Of a stretch of DNA of 64,000 nucleotides, positions 11,092 through 22,042 are shown piece by piece; within the stretch, counting starts at the first letter, position 1, and each line of letters begins with the position of its first letter. Both the position numbers and the translations under genes were made by a program. The DNA is taken from the NCBI RefSeq assembly GCF_016950255.1, contig NZ_JACGFN010000002.1, positions 124,001 to 188,000 on the forward strand, in the 5' to 3' direction. The notes under the pieces were generated by a model. The model had not been told where the DNA came from. It saw only the letters and a program-made list of their open reading frames with translations, and made no database searches. This DNA comes from Pectobacterium brasiliense (GTDB lineage Bacteria > Pseudomonadota > Gammaproteobacteria > Enterobacterales > Enterobacteriaceae).

Positions 11092-12891
11092 TTAGCGGTC
11101 CACATCTGACATTACGAAATCAATACTGCCGAGGTAAACGATCAGGTCGGATACCAGACACCCACGAATGACAGAAGGAATCTGTTGCAGGTGCGCATAG
11201 CTCGGCGTGCGAATACGGGTACGGTAGCTCATCGTGCCGCCGTCGCTGGTCAGGTAATAGCTGTTGATACCTTTCGTTGCCTCAACCATCTGGAATGATT
11301 CATTGGCAGGCATCACCGGTCCCCAGGAAACCTGGAGGAAGTGGTTGATCAGCGTATCGATATGCTGCAACGTGCGCTCTTTTGGCGGCGGCGTCGTCAG
11401 CGGGTGATCCGCTTTGAACGGGCCTTCCGGCATGTTCTTGAGGCACTGATCCAGAATACGTAAGCTCTGACGCAGTTCTTCGACTTTCAGCATAACGCGG
11501 CTATAGCAATCGCTGATGCCGTCACCGACTGGCACTTCAAAGTCAAAGTTTTCATAACCGGAATACGGACGCCATTTACGCACGTCAAAACCAATACCAG
11601 TGGCACGTAGACCCGCACCCGTTACGCCCCAATCCAACGCTTCTTTCGCATTGTAGGCGGCGACGCCCTGAGTACGGCCTTTCAGAATGGTGTTCTGCAA
11701 CGCAGCCTTGACGTAGGTATCCAGACGACTTGGCATCCAATCAAGGAACTCACGCAGCAGACGTTCCCAGCCGCGTGGCAGATCGTGTGCCACACCGCCA
11801 ATACGGAACCACGCTGGGTGCATACGGAAGCCGGTAATCGCTTCAACCAAATCGTAAATTTTCTGGCGGTCAGTAAACGCAAAGAACACCGGTGTCATCG
11901 CACCGACGTCCTGAATATAAGTACTGATATACAGCAGATGGCTATTTATACGGAACAGCTCAGACAGCATTACGCGAATCGTCTTGACGCGATCCGGCAC
12001 CTCAATACCTGCCAGTTTTTCCACGGCCAGTACGTACGGCATTTCGTTAACGCAGCCGCCGAGGTATTCAATACGGTCGGTATAAGGAATGTAGCTGTGC
12101 CAGGATTGGCGCTCGCCCATTTTCTCCGCACCGCGGTGGTGGTAGCCCACATCTGGCACGCAGTCGACGATTTCTTCACCATCCAATTGCAGGATAATAC
12201 GGAAGGCACCGTGTGAAGATGGGTGGTTCGGACCGAGGTTGAGGAACATGAAGTCCTCATTTTCAGTACCGCGCTTCATTCCCCACTCTTCCGGTTTGAA
12301 CGTCAGCGATTCCATCTCCAGATCTTCTTTCTGCTTGGTCAGCTCGAAAGGATCGAATTCGGTCGCACGCGCCGGATAATCTTTACGCAACGGATGACCT
12401 TCCCACGTCTGCGGCATCATGATGCGCGTCAGGTGCGGGTGACCATTGAACGTAATACCAAACATTTCCCACGTTTCACGCTCATACCAGTTGGCGTTCG
12501 GGAACAGTTTGGTCACGGTCGGTACATGCAGATCGCTCTCGGCTAACGCGACTTTCAGCATGATGTCGCGGTTACGCTCGATGGAAATGATGTGATAAAA
12601 GACGGAGTAGTCGGCAGCAGGTAAACCTTCACGATGGGTGCGCAGGCGCTCATCCATACCGTGCAAGTCAAACAGCATCACATAAGGCTTCGGCTGTTTT
12701 TTCAGGAATGCGACAACATCCAGTAATTGCTCACGCTTGACCCACACAACAGGGATACCTGTGCGGGTTGCCTGTACAGTAAATGCATCTGGTCCAAAAC
12801 GGTTACACAGTTCGCCAACGACCGGATCGTTAAGGTGATCGCGGGTTTGCCAGCCTGGCTGAGCGAGATCGTGTGTCGTTAAATCTGTCAT
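11092..12891 (-). CDS. nuoC: NADH:quinone oxidoreductase fused subunit C/D
   Basis: A fusion of the 30-kDa (NuoC, roughly residues 1-190) and 49-kDa (NuoD, roughly 210-599) subunits, typical of Enterobacterales. The NuoD part lies next to the quinone-reduction site. The 30-kDa signature is seen around [16 protein letters not shown] and the 49-kDa signature around [14 protein letters not shown] and [14 protein letters not shown]. Length 599 residues, with no frameshift at the junction. It is preceded by a 98-nt gap after nuoB that contains a long imperfect hairpin. The gene is also called nuoCD. Confidence 0.98.
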   Translation of the reverse strand: MTDLTTHDLAQPGWQTRDHLNDPVVGELCNRFGPDAFTVQATRTGIPVVWVKREQLLDVVAFLKKQPKPYVMLFDLHGMDERLRTHREGLPAADYSVFYHIISIERNRDIMLKVALAESDLHVPTVTKLFPNANWYERETWEMFGITFNGHPHLTRIMMPQTWEGHPLRKDYPARATEFDPFELTKQKEDLEMESLTFKPEEWGMKRGTENEDFMFLNLGPNHPSSHGAFRIILQLDGEEIVDCVPDVGYHHRGAEKMGERQSWHSYIPYTDRIEYLGGCVNEMPYVLAVEKLAGIEVPDRVKTIRVMLSELFRINSHLLYISTYIQDVGAMTPVFFAFTDRQKIYDLVEAITGFRMHPAWFRIGGVAHDLPRGWERLLREFLDWMPSRLDTYVKAALQNTILKGRTQGVAAYNAKEALDWGVTGAGLRATGIGFDVRKWRPYSGYENFDFEVPVGDGISDCYSRVMLKVEELRQSLRILDQCLKNMPEGPFKADHPLTTPPPKERTLQHIDTLINHFLQVSWGPVMPANESFQMVEATKGINSYYLTSDGGTMSYRTRIRTPSYAHLQQIPSVIRGCLVSDLIVYLGSIDFVMSDVDR

Positions 12892-12921
12892 AAATATGTC
12901 ACCACATTAAATGTGCTATTT

Positions 12922-12988
12922 CTGTAGCTGATAATGACCGCACACTATTATCGAGGTATTACACGGTCACCGGGTTTATCATCTACAG
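12922..12988. repeat. 67-nt imperfect hairpin between nuoB and nuoCD
   Basis: Three nested inverted pairs line up: CTGTAG (12922-12927) with CTACAG (12983-12988), TGATAA (12929-12934) with TTATCA (12976-12981), and TGACCG (12935-12940) with CGGTCA (12964-12969). Together they make a long hairpin with a small internal bulge and a 23-nt loop, filling most of the nuoB-nuoCD gap. It has no trailing U-run. Confidence 0.6.
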
Positions 12989-12989
12989 G

Positions 12990-13664
12990 TCAAATCTCAT
13001 CAGGCGAACGCAGGTTAGTCACAGCGATTCGTTCGCCGCGTTTGCGCTCACGCTCAGATTGCATGTTGGCGCGGTAAACGCCCTGTTCACCCACCACCCA
13101 TGACAGAGGGCGGCGTTCTTTACCGATGGATTCTTTCAGCAGCAGCAGCGCTTGCATGTAGGCTTCAGGACGCGGCGGGCAGCCCGGAATGTACACATCA
13201 ACAGGCAGGAATTTATCTACACCCTGAACAACGGAATAGATATCGTACATACCACCGGAGTTAGCACATGCGCCCATGGAGATAACCCATTTAGGCTCCA
13301 GCATTTGTTCGTACAGACGCTGAATAACGGGGGCCATTTTGGTAAAGCAGGTTCCCGCGACTACCATGAAGTCAGCCTGACGTGGCGACGCACGCAGAAC
13401 CTCAGCACCAAAACGTGCCACGTCATGAACGGCGGTAAATGACGTCACCATTTCTACGTAGCAACAAGACAGGCCGAAGTTGTACGGCCACAGGGAGTTC
13501 TGACGCCCCCAGTTCACCGTATCGTGTAATGCATGTTCCAGTTTGCCCATATAGACACTGCGGTGAACATGTTGCTCCAGAGGGTCGGAAACGATCTCCT
13601 GACTTTGCAGGGGATAACGGTCATTCTCACCGTCCGGCTCTATGCGGGTGAGCGTATAGTCCAT
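12990..13664 (-). CDS. nuoB: NADH:quinone oxidoreductase subunit B (cluster N2)
   Basis: Subunit that binds the terminal [4Fe-4S] cluster N2, which reduces ubiquinone. Length 224 residues (E. coli 220). The ligands include the adjacent pair Cys67-Cys68 in GLSCCYVEM, the Cys of [12 protein letters not shown] and the Cys of [13 protein letters not shown]. The ATG at 13664 is 17 nt after the nuoA stop. The C-terminal ~40 residues are charged and variable in the family. Confidence 0.98.
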   Translation of the reverse strand: MDYTLTRIEPDGENDRYPLQSQEIVSDPLEQHVHRSVYMGKLEHALHDTVNWGRQNSLWPYNFGLSCCYVEMVTSFTAVHDVARFGAEVLRASPRQADFMVVAGTCFTKMAPVIQRLYEQMLEPKWVISMGACANSGGMYDIYSVVQGVDKFLPVDVYIPGCPPRPEAYMQALLLLKESIGKERRPLSWVVGEQGVYRANMQSERERKRGERIAVTNLRSPDEI

Positions 13665-13681
13665 CTTAAAATGCCTCGCTG

Positions 13682-14122
13682 TTACTGCGGATGATTGTTG
13701 GTAGTGTTGATGATGTCTGATTTAACGACTTGTCTCTTGGAACGTACCGGGGTCCAGTCAAGTGCCCCAACGCGAACCAGATAAATCAAACCAGCCAACA
13801 GCACCAAAATGAAAATGGTTGCTTCAATGAAGCCAATCCAGCCGCTTTCTTTGATAGACACAGCCCAAGCGTAGAGATAGAGGGCTTCAACGTCGAAGAT
13901 TACGAAGAACATAGCGACAAGATAAAATTTAGCAGACAGGCGCAACCGCGCTGAACCTACGGAGTCGATACCGGATTCATAAGGTACGTTTTTGGCCCTG
14001 CCTTTTGCTCTCCCTCCCAGCAAGAATCCACCGGTCAGCATGAAGACGCAAAGGCCTACGGCAATGATAAGGAATAGCCCAAATGCCCAATGATGGGCGA
14101 GGATTTCAGTAGTTGTTGACAT
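13682..14122 (-). CDS. nuoA: NADH:quinone oxidoreductase subunit A (first gene of the nuo operon)
   Basis: Small membrane subunit with three hydrophobic helices (about residues 15-37, 65-88 and 98-120), 146 residues (E. coli 147). The conserved loop [18 protein letters not shown] is present; this is the cysteine-bearing quinone-cavity loop in other organisms. As first gene of the operon it is preceded by 677 nt of non-coding DNA, where the nuo promoters must lie. Confidence 0.97.
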   Translation of the reverse strand: MSTTTEILAHHWAFGLFLIIAVGLCVFMLTGGFLLGGRAKGRAKNVPYESGIDSVGSARLRLSAKFYLVAMFFVIFDVEALYLYAWAVSIKESGWIGFIEATIFILVLLAGLIYLVRVGALDWTPVRSKRQVVKSDIINTTNNHPQ

Positions 14123-14799
14123 TCTCTTTGCTTACTCATCAAAAGTGGCGGGTAACATCTCTGCTCTATTATCGGCAGTTAATGCGCCACATCGATTAAA
14201 AGGAAGGATTAATAACCACAAAAAAGCATGGAAACGTATCAGGTAAGCCTTGCTTGGTATGGTTGAGCCCCTAAATTTGTAACCTTTTTTTCAACCTTAC
14301 TAAAAATAACAGTACATTACTTTACATGCACGCTGTTTTGTTAACATTTTGTGTTCTCACCCGCAGCTAAATCGAGTCAGTACTTTTGTCAGTTAACCAG
14401 TGTGCAGCAGCACACGAAGCAAGTTAACCGCGTCACTATACCATTTTCACAGAAAATGCCTGTTCCCCCATGTGGTTATTAGGGGTATTTTTTGATCCAG
14501 CACACATTTTTACCAATTTAGTTAGTAAAAAAATCAAGATGATGCTGGATAAGATTTGATGCTATTTTCCATAACATTATTTTAAAAAAATAGAACCGAC
14601 GTTTTATAAAGCGGGAGAGATCATTAATCTCGCCACGCCTAGCCTATTGATGTGAAATGGAAAACGCAAAGTGGGATCGGCGGGAAGAAAGCAGGCCAAG
14701 AAGGCGCTGCCGATGTGGGTTTAACACCTTAGTCATAAATCATCATCATTCGGGGTGCATCCCTACCCTCCCCGAATGATAGTTAACTACCCATTACGA
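14123..14799. promoter_or_regulatory. nuo operon promoter region (677 nt, no gene)
   Basis: An AT-rich intergenic stretch between the lrhA stop and nuoA. No ORF looks genuine. The nuo promoters must lie here. On the nuo-coding strand a TACCCCT heptamer (14481-14487) fits the NarL half-site consensus TACYYMT, but a single heptamer is weak evidence. I cannot place -10/-35 boxes with confidence. E. coli nuo is known to respond to ArcA, NarL, FNR and Fis, which makes such sites plausible. Confidence 0.55.
14745..14780 (-). terminator. 11-bp hairpin just after lrhA
   Basis: ATCATTCGGGG (14745-14755) pairs perfectly with CCCCGAATGAT (14770-14780) across a 14-nt loop, 20 nt past the lrhA stop. It probably ends the lrhA transcript. 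No clear U-run follows on the minus strand, so it may only protect the 3' end. Confidence 0.5.
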
Positions 14800-15750
14800 T
14801 TAGATCGCATCCTTCAGCGACGGGTCGGAAGACAATCTTTCATTCGTGCTGTTTGCTAACATGCTGACAGGCGTAATGTGAGAGGGCTTCCCTGATTCAA
14901 TCACATTGAAAATTGCCGTTGCCAGCTCATTCTCCTGATTAGGATTCTGGCAGAGGAAATAACGCGTTTCAGGCAACCTCGGCAACCCCTCCTCTTCGCC
15001 CAACACCCGTAATTCCGGGCTCATCATTTCCACTGACCGCACGGTAATACCCATACCAGCCTTCACCGCAGCGCGCACAGCAGAGAGCGTTGAAGCGACA
15101 TACGCAATTCTCCAGGGGATTCCAGCGGCCGTCAGCTGTTGTGTAGCCAACGTCCGGAAAGGACTCGGCTCATCCAGAACAACCAGAGGGACAGGTTCTT
15201 GCGATCGGAACTGATAATCCGCCGCGCAATACCATAACGTTGGAGAACTACGTAATAACACATGAGGAAACACCACACCGTTCATTGTGGTAATAACCAG
15301 ATCTATTTTCCCCTGATTCAACATTTCCATCATTTCAGCGCTGCGTTTTACGCTGACATTGACGGAGAGTTTAGGAAATACGGATGTCACCCGATGCAAA
15401 ATATAAGGAAGTATGGTGTCTGCCGTATCGTCAGACGCCCCGATGGTCAGCGTACCCTGAATATCGCTGTACATTAATGAAATACAAGCTTCATCATTGA
15501 ATTGTAATATTTTTCTGGCATACCCCAGAAACTGGATACCATGTTCGGTCAGCAATTTATTACGCCCGTGCCGGGCAAAAAGCTCCTTTCCGATGAGTTG
15601 CTCCAGCCGCTGCATCTGCTGGCTGACAGCCGATTGGGTTCGATTGACTGCGCTCGCCGCTGCTGCAAATGTATTTAAATCTGCAACGGCAACAAACGTC
15701 CTCAGTAAATCAAGATCGAGATTAAGTACTGGTCGATTTGCACTGGTCAT
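14800..15750 (-). CDS. lrhA: LysR-family regulator LrhA (HexA/PecT type)
   Basis: LysR-type transcriptional regulator of 316 residues from the ATG at 15750 (E. coli LrhA 312; a GTG four codons earlier is possible). The N-terminal winged helix-turn-helix (about residues 10-65) has the family pattern [22 protein letters not shown]. The rest is the two-lobed effector domain. LrhA represses flhDC and motility in E. coli. The orthologues HexA (Pectobacterium) and PecT (Dickeya) repress plant-cell-wall-degrading enzymes and motility. The place beside nuo is conserved. The last ~30 residues differ from the E. coli protein as I recall it. Confidence 0.93.
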   Translation of the reverse strand: MTSANRPVLNLDLDLLRTFVAVADLNTFAAAASAVNRTQSAVSQQMQRLEQLIGKELFARHGRNKLLTEHGIQFLGYARKILQFNDEACISLMYSDIQGTLTIGASDDTADTILPYILHRVTSVFPKLSVNVSVKRSAEMMEMLNQGKIDLVITTMNGVVFPHVLLRSSPTLWYCAADYQFRSQEPVPLVVLDEPSPFRTLATQQLTAAGIPWRIAYVASTLSAVRAAVKAGMGITVRSVEMMSPELRVLGEEEGLPRLPETRYFLCQNPNQENELATAIFNVIESGKPSHITPVSMLANSTNERLSSDPSLKDAI

Positions 15751-16251
15751 ACGATTTTTCACTTATCTATTTTAATTTTAACAAAATATTCCTGGTGTTT
15801 TATTACATGTACAGGTAATGACCGATACATTTAAAGACACTATCGCAGACGCACGATAAGGGCAAAAAAATACTTATATTTCGTTACCACTATCGCCTTT
15901 CCATTGGTAAGACATCATGTAATTAAATGACTCACCAGCCTTAATCCTTAATTCAATAACAACGGCACCTTCCCTTTATTTCAACTTGCGAAATAAATAC
16001 GCTCCACACTTAAATAAACACGATCTCCCTGTCACCCTATTCTGGCGCTAAAAAAGTGCGGCATGAACAGTTGTCCGCCCCCTACCATATCGCACCATCC
16101 AACGAGTACACAACCATATAGTGCAGATGCGCAACCATTTGCAGCAAAAGCGATAATCATTCTTCAAAAGGTACTACAGGAAGAGTACATTAAGCAGGTT
16201 ATGCTATTCCGTCTGGGAATATGCGCTCTCTGCAGAAGGCTCGTACTATTT
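15751..16251. promoter_or_regulatory. Divergent promoter region between lrhA and alaA
   Basis: About 500 nt of AT-rich DNA without a convincing gene, between two divergently transcribed genes. An open frame joined to alaA starts at 16063, but its first 63 codons do not resemble any alaA product I know, so I treat them as leader. Promoters for both genes must be here. I cannot assign specific operator sites. Confidence 0.5.
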
Positions 16252-17466
16252 ATGTCTCTGATTGAAAAATCCAAGAAACTGGAGAACGTATGCTATGACA
16301 TCCGTGGCCCAGTCTTAAAGGAAGCCAAGCGGCTTGAAGAAGAAGGTAATAAAGTCCTTAAACTGAACATTGGCAACCCTGCCCCTTTCGGCTTCGAGGC
16401 ACCAGACGAAATTCTGGTCGATGTCATCCGTAACCTGCCTACCGCCCAGGGTTACTGTGATTCCAAAGGCCTCTATTCCGCCCGTAAAGCCATCGTTCAG
16501 CACTATCAGGCGCGGGATATGCGCGATATTACGGTTGAAGACGTCTATATTGGTAACGGTGTTTCCGAACTCATCGTGCAATCCATGCAGGCGCTGCTTA
16601 ACCCAGGCGATGAAATGCTGGTTCCTGCGCCGGACTACCCGCTTTGGACCGCCGCGGTTTCCCTGTCTAACGGCAACGCCGTTCACTATCTCTGCGATGA
16701 ATCCTCCGATTGGTTCCCCGATCTGGATGATATCCGCAAAAAGATCACGTCCAATACTCGCGGTATTGTCATCATTAACCCGAATAACCCAACGGGTGCG
16801 GTCTACAGCAAAGAGCTGCTGTTGGATATCGTGGCGATTGCGCGCGAACATAACCTGATCATTTTTGCCGACGAAATTTACGACAAAATTCTGTATGACG
16901 ATGCGCAGCATCACTCGATTGCCGCACTCGCGCCGGATCTGCTGACAGTCACGTTCAACGGACTTTCCAAGACCTACCGCGTGGCGGGTTTCCGTCAAGG
17001 CTGGATGGTACTCAATGGCCCGAAAAAACACGCCAAAGGCTACATTGAAGGGCTGGAAATGCTCGCCTCTATGCGTTTGTGCGCGAATGTGCCGATGCAG
17101 CATGCGATTCAGACCGCGCTGGGCGGCTATCAGAGCATCAGCGAATTTATTCAGCCCGGCGGACGCCTGTACGAGCAGCGCAACCGTTCCTGGGAACTGA
17201 TCAATCAGATCCCCGGCGTGTCATGCGTAAAACCACGCGGCGCGCTCTATATGTTCCCACGCATTGATGCCAAGCGCTTCAATATCCACGACGACCAAAA
17301 GCTGGTATTGGATCTCCTGTTGCAGGAAAAAGTGTTGCTGGTTCAGGGAACCGCATTTAACTGGCCTTACCCGGACCACGTACGCATCGTCACGCTGCCG
17401 CGTATTGATGAGCTGGATATGGCAATCCACAAATTAGGGCGTTTCCTGGGGCACTATCACCAATAA
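16252..17466 (+). CDS. alaA: Glutamate-pyruvate (alanine) aminotransferase AlaA
   Basis: PLP-dependent class I aminotransferase that makes alanine from pyruvate with glutamate as amino donor, in the cytoplasm. Length 404 residues from the ATG at 16252 (E. coli AlaA 405). That start gives the expected N-terminus MSLIEKSKKLENVCYDIRGP, with GAAGG 11 nt upstream. The fold-I motifs are intact: IINPNNPTGAVYS, FADEIYDK (PLP-ring Asp/Tyr), the Schiff-base lysine in FNGLSKTYRVAGFRQGW, and the substrate arginine region near the C-terminus (HVRIVTLPR). yfbR follows on the same strand 144 nt on. Confidence 0.97.
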   Translation: MSLIEKSKKLENVCYDIRGPVLKEAKRLEEEGNKVLKLNIGNPAPFGFEAPDEILVDVIRNLPTAQGYCDSKGLYSARKAIVQHYQARDMRDITVEDVYIGNGVSELIVQSMQALLNPGDEMLVPAPDYPLWTAAVSLSNGNAVHYLCDESSDWFPDLDDIRKKITSNTRGIVIINPNNPTGAVYSKELLLDIVAIAREHNLIIFADEIYDKILYDDAQHHSIAALAPDLLTVTFNGLSKTYRVAGFRQGWMVLNGPKKHAKGYIEGLEMLASMRLCANVPMQHAIQTALGGYQSISEFIQPGGRLYEQRNRSWELINQIPGVSCVKPRGALYMFPRIDAKRFNIHDDQKLVLDLLLQEKVLLVQGTAFNWPYPDHVRIVTLPRIDELDMAIHKLGRFLGHYHQ

Positions 17467-17610
17467 CCCAGCAGTCATCGAACCTATCCTCGCCGGGCAA
17501 TCACCGCTCGGCGACTATACCTCACCTCCGTTTGCATAATCTCCGGCATGTGCCCACAATAGATGCCCACGATATTGCTATTTTACTGCGCTGTTGTCTG
17601 AGAGATCGCC

Positions 17611-18210
17611 ATGAATCAGAGCCACTTTTTCGCCCATTTATCTCGTCTAAAACTCATCAGCCGTTGGCCGCTCATGCGCAACGTGCGCACGGAAAACGTC
17701 TCCGAGCACAGCCTTCAGGTCGCCTTTGTCGCCCACGCGCTGGCAGTCATCAAAAACCGTAAATTCGACGGTAACCTGAACGTAGAACGCATCGCGCTAC
17801 TGGCGATGTACCATGATGCCAGCGAGGTGCTGACCGGTGACATGCCGACGCCGATCAAGTACTACAATGCGCAGATCGCACATGAGTACAAGAAGATAGA
17901 GAAGATTGCACAGCAGAAACTGGTTGAGATGTTGCCGGAAGAACTCCAGCAGGATTATCGAATGCTGCTGGATGATAACTACACCAGCGAAGAAGAACGC
18001 GCCATCGTTAAACAGGCAGACGCACTGTGCGCCTACCTGAAATGTCTGGAAGAATTATCCGCAGGCAATGCGGAATTCACACTTGCCAAAGCACGACTGG
18101 AAAAAACATTGCAGTTGCGCCACAGCCCGGAAATGGACTATTTCATGACGGTATTCGTGCCCAGCTTTAGCCTGTCGCTTGACGAAATCAGTCAGGATTC
18201 TCCGTTATAA
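17611..18210 (+). CDS. yfbR: 5'-deoxynucleotidase YfbR (HD domain)
   Basis: HD-domain phosphohydrolase that dephosphorylates deoxyribonucleoside 5'-monophosphates. Length 199 residues, as in E. coli. The metal ligands His33 (SEHSLQVAF), His68-Asp69 (AMYHDASE) and Asp137 (QADALCAY) are all present. It reads in the same direction as alaA. It converges with yfbS, and the 29-nt gap contains a CCGTTATA / TATAACGG inverted repeat (18202-18209 and 18222-18229) that overlaps the yfbR stop. Confidence 0.96.
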   Translation: MNQSHFFAHLSRLKLISRWPLMRNVRTENVSEHSLQVAFVAHALAVIKNRKFDGNLNVERIALLAMYHDASEVLTGDMPTPIKYYNAQIAHEYKKIEKIAQQKLVEMLPEELQQDYRMLLDDNYTSEEERAIVKQADALCAYLKCLEELSAGNAEFTLAKARLEKTLQLRHSPEMDYFMTVFVPSFSLSLDEISQDSPL

Positions 18211-18239
18211 CGGGCGTCCGCTATAACGGTCAGAGGTCG

Positions 18240-20072
18240 TCAGAACGGATACAGCCACGGCACCATCACTACGCTGACCAACATCACCAGCACGGTAAAG
18301 GGGACGCCAATGCGCACAAAGTCCCCGAATTTATAACCGCCCGGTCCTAGTACCAACGTATTTACCGGTGACGACACCGGGGTCATAAAGGCGGCAGAGG
18401 CTGCAATCGCGATGATCATCGCAAAGGGATAAGGCGACACGCCCATCTGCTTCGCCGCGGCAATCGCAATGGGTGCCATCAGCACCGCCGTCGCCGTGTT
18501 GGAAATAAACAGACCGATCACAGCACACAGTACGAACAAGCACACCAGCATCACATGCGGCCCGGCGTTCCCGGCAACATCCATCAGCCCTTTAACAATC
18601 AGCGCTACACCGCCCGTTTGCTGCAACGCCAGCGCAAACGGCATCATCCCAACGATAAGAATAATACTCGGCCAGTGAATGGCTCGATAAGCACTTTCCA
18701 TGTCGATACAGCGGAATTTACCCATCAGCAAACAGGCGATCAGCGCAGCGACTGCATTCGGTATTTCATCCGTCAGCATCATCGCTACCATCAGCGCCAG
18801 ACAAAACAGCGCGTGAGGTGCCTGACTCACCGCGGGCGCAACGTCATCCACTTCGGCAGGGAGATTAAGTAAAAGGAAGTCGTTTTTCTGCGTGTGCAAC
18901 TGCCGGATCATGCGCCAGTCGCCCATCACCAGCAGAATATCCCCGAGCTGGAGCGGTTCATCGGCGAGGATACCTTCCATCGCTTCGCCTGACCGGCGAA
19001 TCCCCACGACACTCAGGCCATAGCGGCTACGAAATCCGACGTCGTACAGCGTTTTCCCCAGCAGCTCGGAATCAGGGATCAACGAGACTTCCGCCATTCC
19101 CACATCACGCGCCTGCTCAGAAAAATATTCACCGCGCAGCACCATCGGTTCAAGCCGCTGCGCGGTGCAAAATTCGCGTAAATCTACCTCAGAGGCCGAC
19201 ATGTCGATCAGTAAAACATCATTCAGGCGAAGTTCGGTATTGCCCGCCACGCTGATCATCACACGGCGAAACTTACGCCAGCGCTCAATCCCAACTACGT
19301 TTGCACCAAAGCGCTGACGCAGGCGTAAATCATCAAGACGGTGACCGATAAAAGGCGACCCCGGACGAATCGCCAGCCGACGCGCCCTGCCCGTCAGCCG
19401 ATAATCACGAATCAGATCGCGAAATGTTCTTCTCTTCCACATCTCTTTTGCTGTTGCCGTCTCGGCGTCGCCAAGCCAGTAACGCGCGACCATCATATAC
19501 GCCACACCCAGCAGCAAGACCACCATCCCTATCGGCGTCACGCTGAAAAACCCAAAACCCGCGACACCTTCGCGCATCAGCTCGCTGCTCACCACCATAT
19601 TCGGCGGCGTCGCTACCAGCGTCATCATGCCGCTAATCAACCCGGCAAAACTCAGCGGCATCATCAACCTTCCGGGGGAAATCTTCATCCGTGCGGAAAC
19701 GCTCAGCACCACGGGAATAAAAATCGCGACAACGCCGGTGGAACTCATGAAAGCACCTAGCAGCGCAACGGTGACCATCAGTAAGATCAACATCTTCATC
19801 TCACTGCTGCCCGCCACGCGAACCAGCCAATCACCGACCTGATAAGCAACGCCGGTACGAACCAACCCCTCACCAATCACAAACAGGGCAGCAATCAATA
19901 TCACGTTAGGATCGCTGAACCCCACCAACGCTTCAGATAGCGTCAGCGTGCCGCTCAGTACAAACGCGATAATGACCAACAGCGCTACGACGTCCATGCG
20001 TAATTTATTGGTGGTAAACAACACAATGGCGATCAGCAACAGGGATAAAACCCAGAGAAGTTCGCTATTCAA
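18240..20072 (-). CDS. yfbS: SLC13-type membrane transporter with two TrkA-C domains (YfbS)
   Basis: Putative anion/dicarboxylate-type transporter of the inner membrane. N- and C-terminal hydrophobic blocks (about residues 1-180 and 390-610) flank a soluble region holding two RCK/TrkA-C-like domains (around 220-300 and 310-380). I chose the TTG at 20072. It has AGGGGA six bases upstream, gives 610 residues exactly like E. coli YfbS, and begins [13 protein letters not shown] as the orthologue does. A longer frame to 20213 would run across a terminator. The substrate is unknown. Confidence 0.88.
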   Translation of the reverse strand: MNSELLWVLSLLLIAIVLFTTNKLRMDVVALLVIIAFVLSGTLTLSEALVGFSDPNVILIAALFVIGEGLVRTGVAYQVGDWLVRVAGSSEMKMLILLMVTVALLGAFMSSTGVVAIFIPVVLSVSARMKISPGRLMMPLSFAGLISGMMTLVATPPNMVVSSELMREGVAGFGFFSVTPIGMVVLLLGVAYMMVARYWLGDAETATAKEMWKRRTFRDLIRDYRLTGRARRLAIRPGSPFIGHRLDDLRLRQRFGANVVGIERWRKFRRVMISVAGNTELRLNDVLLIDMSASEVDLREFCTAQRLEPMVLRGEYFSEQARDVGMAEVSLIPDSELLGKTLYDVGFRSRYGLSVVGIRRSGEAMEGILADEPLQLGDILLVMGDWRMIRQLHTQKNDFLLLNLPAEVDDVAPAVSQAPHALFCLALMVAMMLTDEIPNAVAALIACLLMGKFRCIDMESAYRAIHWPSIILIVGMMPFALALQQTGGVALIVKGLMDVAGNAGPHVMLVCLFVLCAVIGLFISNTATAVLMAPIAIAAAKQMGVSPYPFAMIIAIAASAAFMTPVSSPVNTLVLGPGGYKFGDFVRIGVPFTVLVMLVSVVMVPWLYPF

Positions 20073-20136
20073 AACGGTTCCCCTGACGGAAAAATGCATG
20101 TTGAGAGGTGTGGGTTCGCATACCCTGAAAAGGGAA

Positions 20137-20172
20137 GCCAACGCACATGCAGCTTGAAGTATAACGGGTATA
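20137..20172. repeat. Copy of a small dispersed palindromic element upstream of yfbS
   Basis: The core runs from GCCAACGCACATGCAGC to AACGGGTATA (20163-20172). A wider unit is bounded by ATACCC (20120-20125) and GGGTAT (20166-20171). A related sequence is at 9068-9130 and a shorter one at 57035-57065. I recall similar GCCAACGC...CTTGAAGTAT strings in intergenic DNA of Pectobacterium, Serratia and Yersinia. Confidence 0.5.
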
Positions 20173-20181
20173 GTCTGCCAT

Positions 20182-20207
20182 AAAAAAACCTCGCGGATGC
20201 GAGGTTT
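20182..20207 (-). terminator. Rho-independent terminator after hxpB
   Basis: On the minus strand AAACCTCGC, a 4-nt loop and GCGAGGTTT form a 9-bp stem (20186-20194 with 20199-20207). It runs directly into seven T residues (A7 at 20182-20188 on the plus strand). It lies between the hxpB stop and the yfbS start, so it ends the yfbU-hxpB transcript and separates yfbS. Confidence 0.85.
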
Positions 20208-20248
20208 GATCATATTTAGTCACAATTTTATCATTATGTTACAGACGC

Positions 20249-20905
20249 CTACTGGCGCAGAAGCACCTTAGCACCGTTCGGTAATTGTTCTATTTCTATC
20301 TGCTCCAACGAATCAAGAATCAGATCGACCTGATCCAGTTTCGGCGTATCCGCAGGAGCCTTCACCGCAATGACTTTACAGCCTGCGGCCAGCCCCGACA
20401 GCACGCCCGCTGGCGCATCTTCCACGACGACACACTCTTCCGGCTTTAACCCTAACTGCTGTGCGCCAAGGAGATAAGCATCAGGAGCAGGTTTGCCTTT
20501 GGCAACCTGCTCCGCGGTAATAAAGGCACGAGGAGCAGGTAGTTCTCCGCGATGATGACGGGCACTGGCAATCGGCACCGTACCAGACGTCACAATCGCC
20601 CAGGGAATATCCAGTGCATCCAAACGTTCCAGCAGCGCCTTAGCACCTGGCATGGCAACAATGCCCTGCGTATCAGACGCTTCAGTTTTCTCCAGCGCAT
20701 CAAACTCTTGTTGAATCGTTTCTTCGCTTTGCCCTTGAAGAAAGTGACGCAGGGACGTGATTGCCTGCTTGCCATGAATAAAATCCAGCACTTCCTGTGG
20801 TTCAATATCGTGATCCTTTGCCCAGTTAATCCACGCACGTTCTACAGCAGGCAGTGAATCAACCAGCGTACCATCGAGGTCGAACAGAAAACCTTTACAC
20901 TCCAC
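20249..20905 (-). CDS. hxpB: HAD-family sugar phosphatase HxpB (YfbT)
   Basis: Haloacid-dehalogenase-type phosphatase acting on hexose phosphates in the E. coli orthologue. From the GTG at 20905 it is 218 residues. That codon has AGGGG 6-7 nt upstream and aligns with the E. coli start (MRCKGFLFDLDG). An ATG at 20923, only 3 nt after the yfbU stop, is the alternative (224 residues). All HAD motifs are present: the nucleophile in FDLDGTLVDS, Thr/Ser in AIVTSGTVP, the lysine in KGKPAPDAY, and the acidic pair in VVVEDAPAGVLSG. It is probably co-transcribed with yfbU. Confidence 0.93.
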   Translation of the reverse strand: MECKGFLFDLDGTLVDSLPAVERAWINWAKDHDIEPQEVLDFIHGKQAITSLRHFLQGQSEETIQQEFDALEKTEASDTQGIVAMPGAKALLERLDALDIPWAIVTSGTVPIASARHHRGELPAPRAFITAEQVAKGKPAPDAYLLGAQQLGLKPEECVVVEDAPAGVLSGLAAGCKVIAVKAPADTPKLDQVDLILDSLEQIEIEQLPNGAKVLLRQ

Positions 20906-20926
20906 AGAAAGCCCCTTTTTCATTAA

Positions 20927-21421
20927 TCAGGCGTTGATGATCTGTGCGATCTCAACCGCACTCAAGTGATACTGGCGTGGGCAGGATTGCCAGACAGCCA
21001 GCATTCTGTTGTATTTGTCCCACATCTTCGTCTGCGCGTTAAACCCATGCGTACCCGCATCAAAGTGGGGATAGCGACCTTCGACATGTACCATAAAGCG
21101 TACAAAACCGAGGTAGCGCGCTTCCGTTGCGGCATCAAAGCCCAGGAAAGTCAGGCGACGCTCATCCAAATCCTGCTTATCTTTCAGATTGGTCCACGAC
21201 ACCTGCAAGGCATGATGCATTTCCATGATGTTAATAATCGAGCGGCAAACCTCTTCAGTCAGCTCACCAAACTCACGATCCAGCTCGCGCATCTGCAAAC
21301 CATAACCACGCTCAATGATCGTTTGTAACCGGCGATAGCGCTCGGCGTTGTCAGGATCGAGCATCGTCATCATTTTGTATTGGTTTGAAAGGATCAATCT
21401 CTGGGCATTCGTCATTTCCAT
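20927..21421 (-). CDS. yfbU: Conserved protein YfbU (UPF0304)
   Basis: A 164-residue cytoplasmic protein almost identical in length and sequence to E. coli YfbU. It starts [18 protein letters not shown] and ends [14 protein letters not shown]. It is rich in helix-forming residues and has no signal peptide or membrane segment. Its molecular role is not established. In E. coli it has been reported in connection with toxin-induced cell death. The gene is followed closely by hxpB. Confidence 0.93.
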   Translation of the reverse strand: MEMTNAQRLILSNQYKMMTMLDPDNAERYRRLQTIIERGYGLQMRELDREFGELTEEVCRSIINIMEMHHALQVSWTNLKDKQDLDERRLTFLGFDAATEARYLGFVRFMVHVEGRYPHFDAGTHGFNAQTKMWDKYNRMLAVWQSCPRQYHLSAVEIAQIINA

Positions 21422-21586
21422 GTTGCTCTCCTGAACCCTCTTTGGTGTAAGCCAATGTCGCTAAATAGGTATTAACCGCAGAATCGCATACTGAATCGTG
21501 TCACGATAGCGGTAGCCACCGCTTCTTTGATTTGAAACAGGGGAAAGAACAAAATAGCTATCAACCCTCATACAGCCTGACGCCGA

Positions 21587-22042
21587 TCACAAATCATCAA
21601 GGAAGGTTTTATCAAGCTGGCTAAATGCCCGCTTCAGCACATCTGCCAATGATTGGTAAGTCGGCGCTTCTTCCAATGGGGCCAATGCCTGACCTGACTC
21701 CAGCAGCTTATGACGAATCTCATGGAACCACTGTGCCAGCGTCGGCGGTAAAGGCGTCACGGAACGGCGGCCAAGCCACCAAAGGCCTTGCAACGGCAGG
21801 CTACAGGCAAACAGCGCGGTAGCAATGGCCGGGCCGAGTTGGCCGCCGAGCGCAATCTGCCATGTTAAGGTAAACACCGCCAGCGGCGGCATGATGCGGA
21901 TGCCGAACCGTGTCGCTCGCGCTACACGGTTTTCAGGAAAGACTGGCGCCAGCTGCTTTTCTGCTGGCCACGTTTTCATGTAATGCTGCCCACGTTGGAG
22001 TAGCTGTAGCCAACTGATTCTACTGTCTGGTTTCGTCGCCAT
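21587..22042 (-). CDS. yfbV: Inner-membrane protein YfbV (UPF0208)
   Basis: A 151-residue protein with two adjacent hydrophobic segments (about residues 45-62 and 67-90) and a soluble C-terminal part ending [12 protein letters not shown]. The ATG at 22042 has GAGG 7 nt upstream and gives the same length as E. coli YfbV; a GTG two codons earlier is less likely. E. coli yfbV has been linked to confinement of the terminus macrodomain. It is conserved next to ackA and divergent from it. Confidence 0.93.
   Translation of the reverse strand: MATKPDSRISWLQLLQRGQHYMKTWPAEKQLAPVFPENRVARATRFGIRIMPPLAVFTLTWQIALGGQLGPAIATALFACSLPLQGLWWLGRRSVTPLPPTLAQWFHEIRHKLLESGQALAPLEEAPTYQSLADVLKRAFSQLDKTFLDDL

Noticed and set aside
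16063..16251. N-terminal extension of alaA by 63 codons
   Set aside because: The family start is at 16252 and the extra residues resemble nothing; the upstream DNA is more likely leader.
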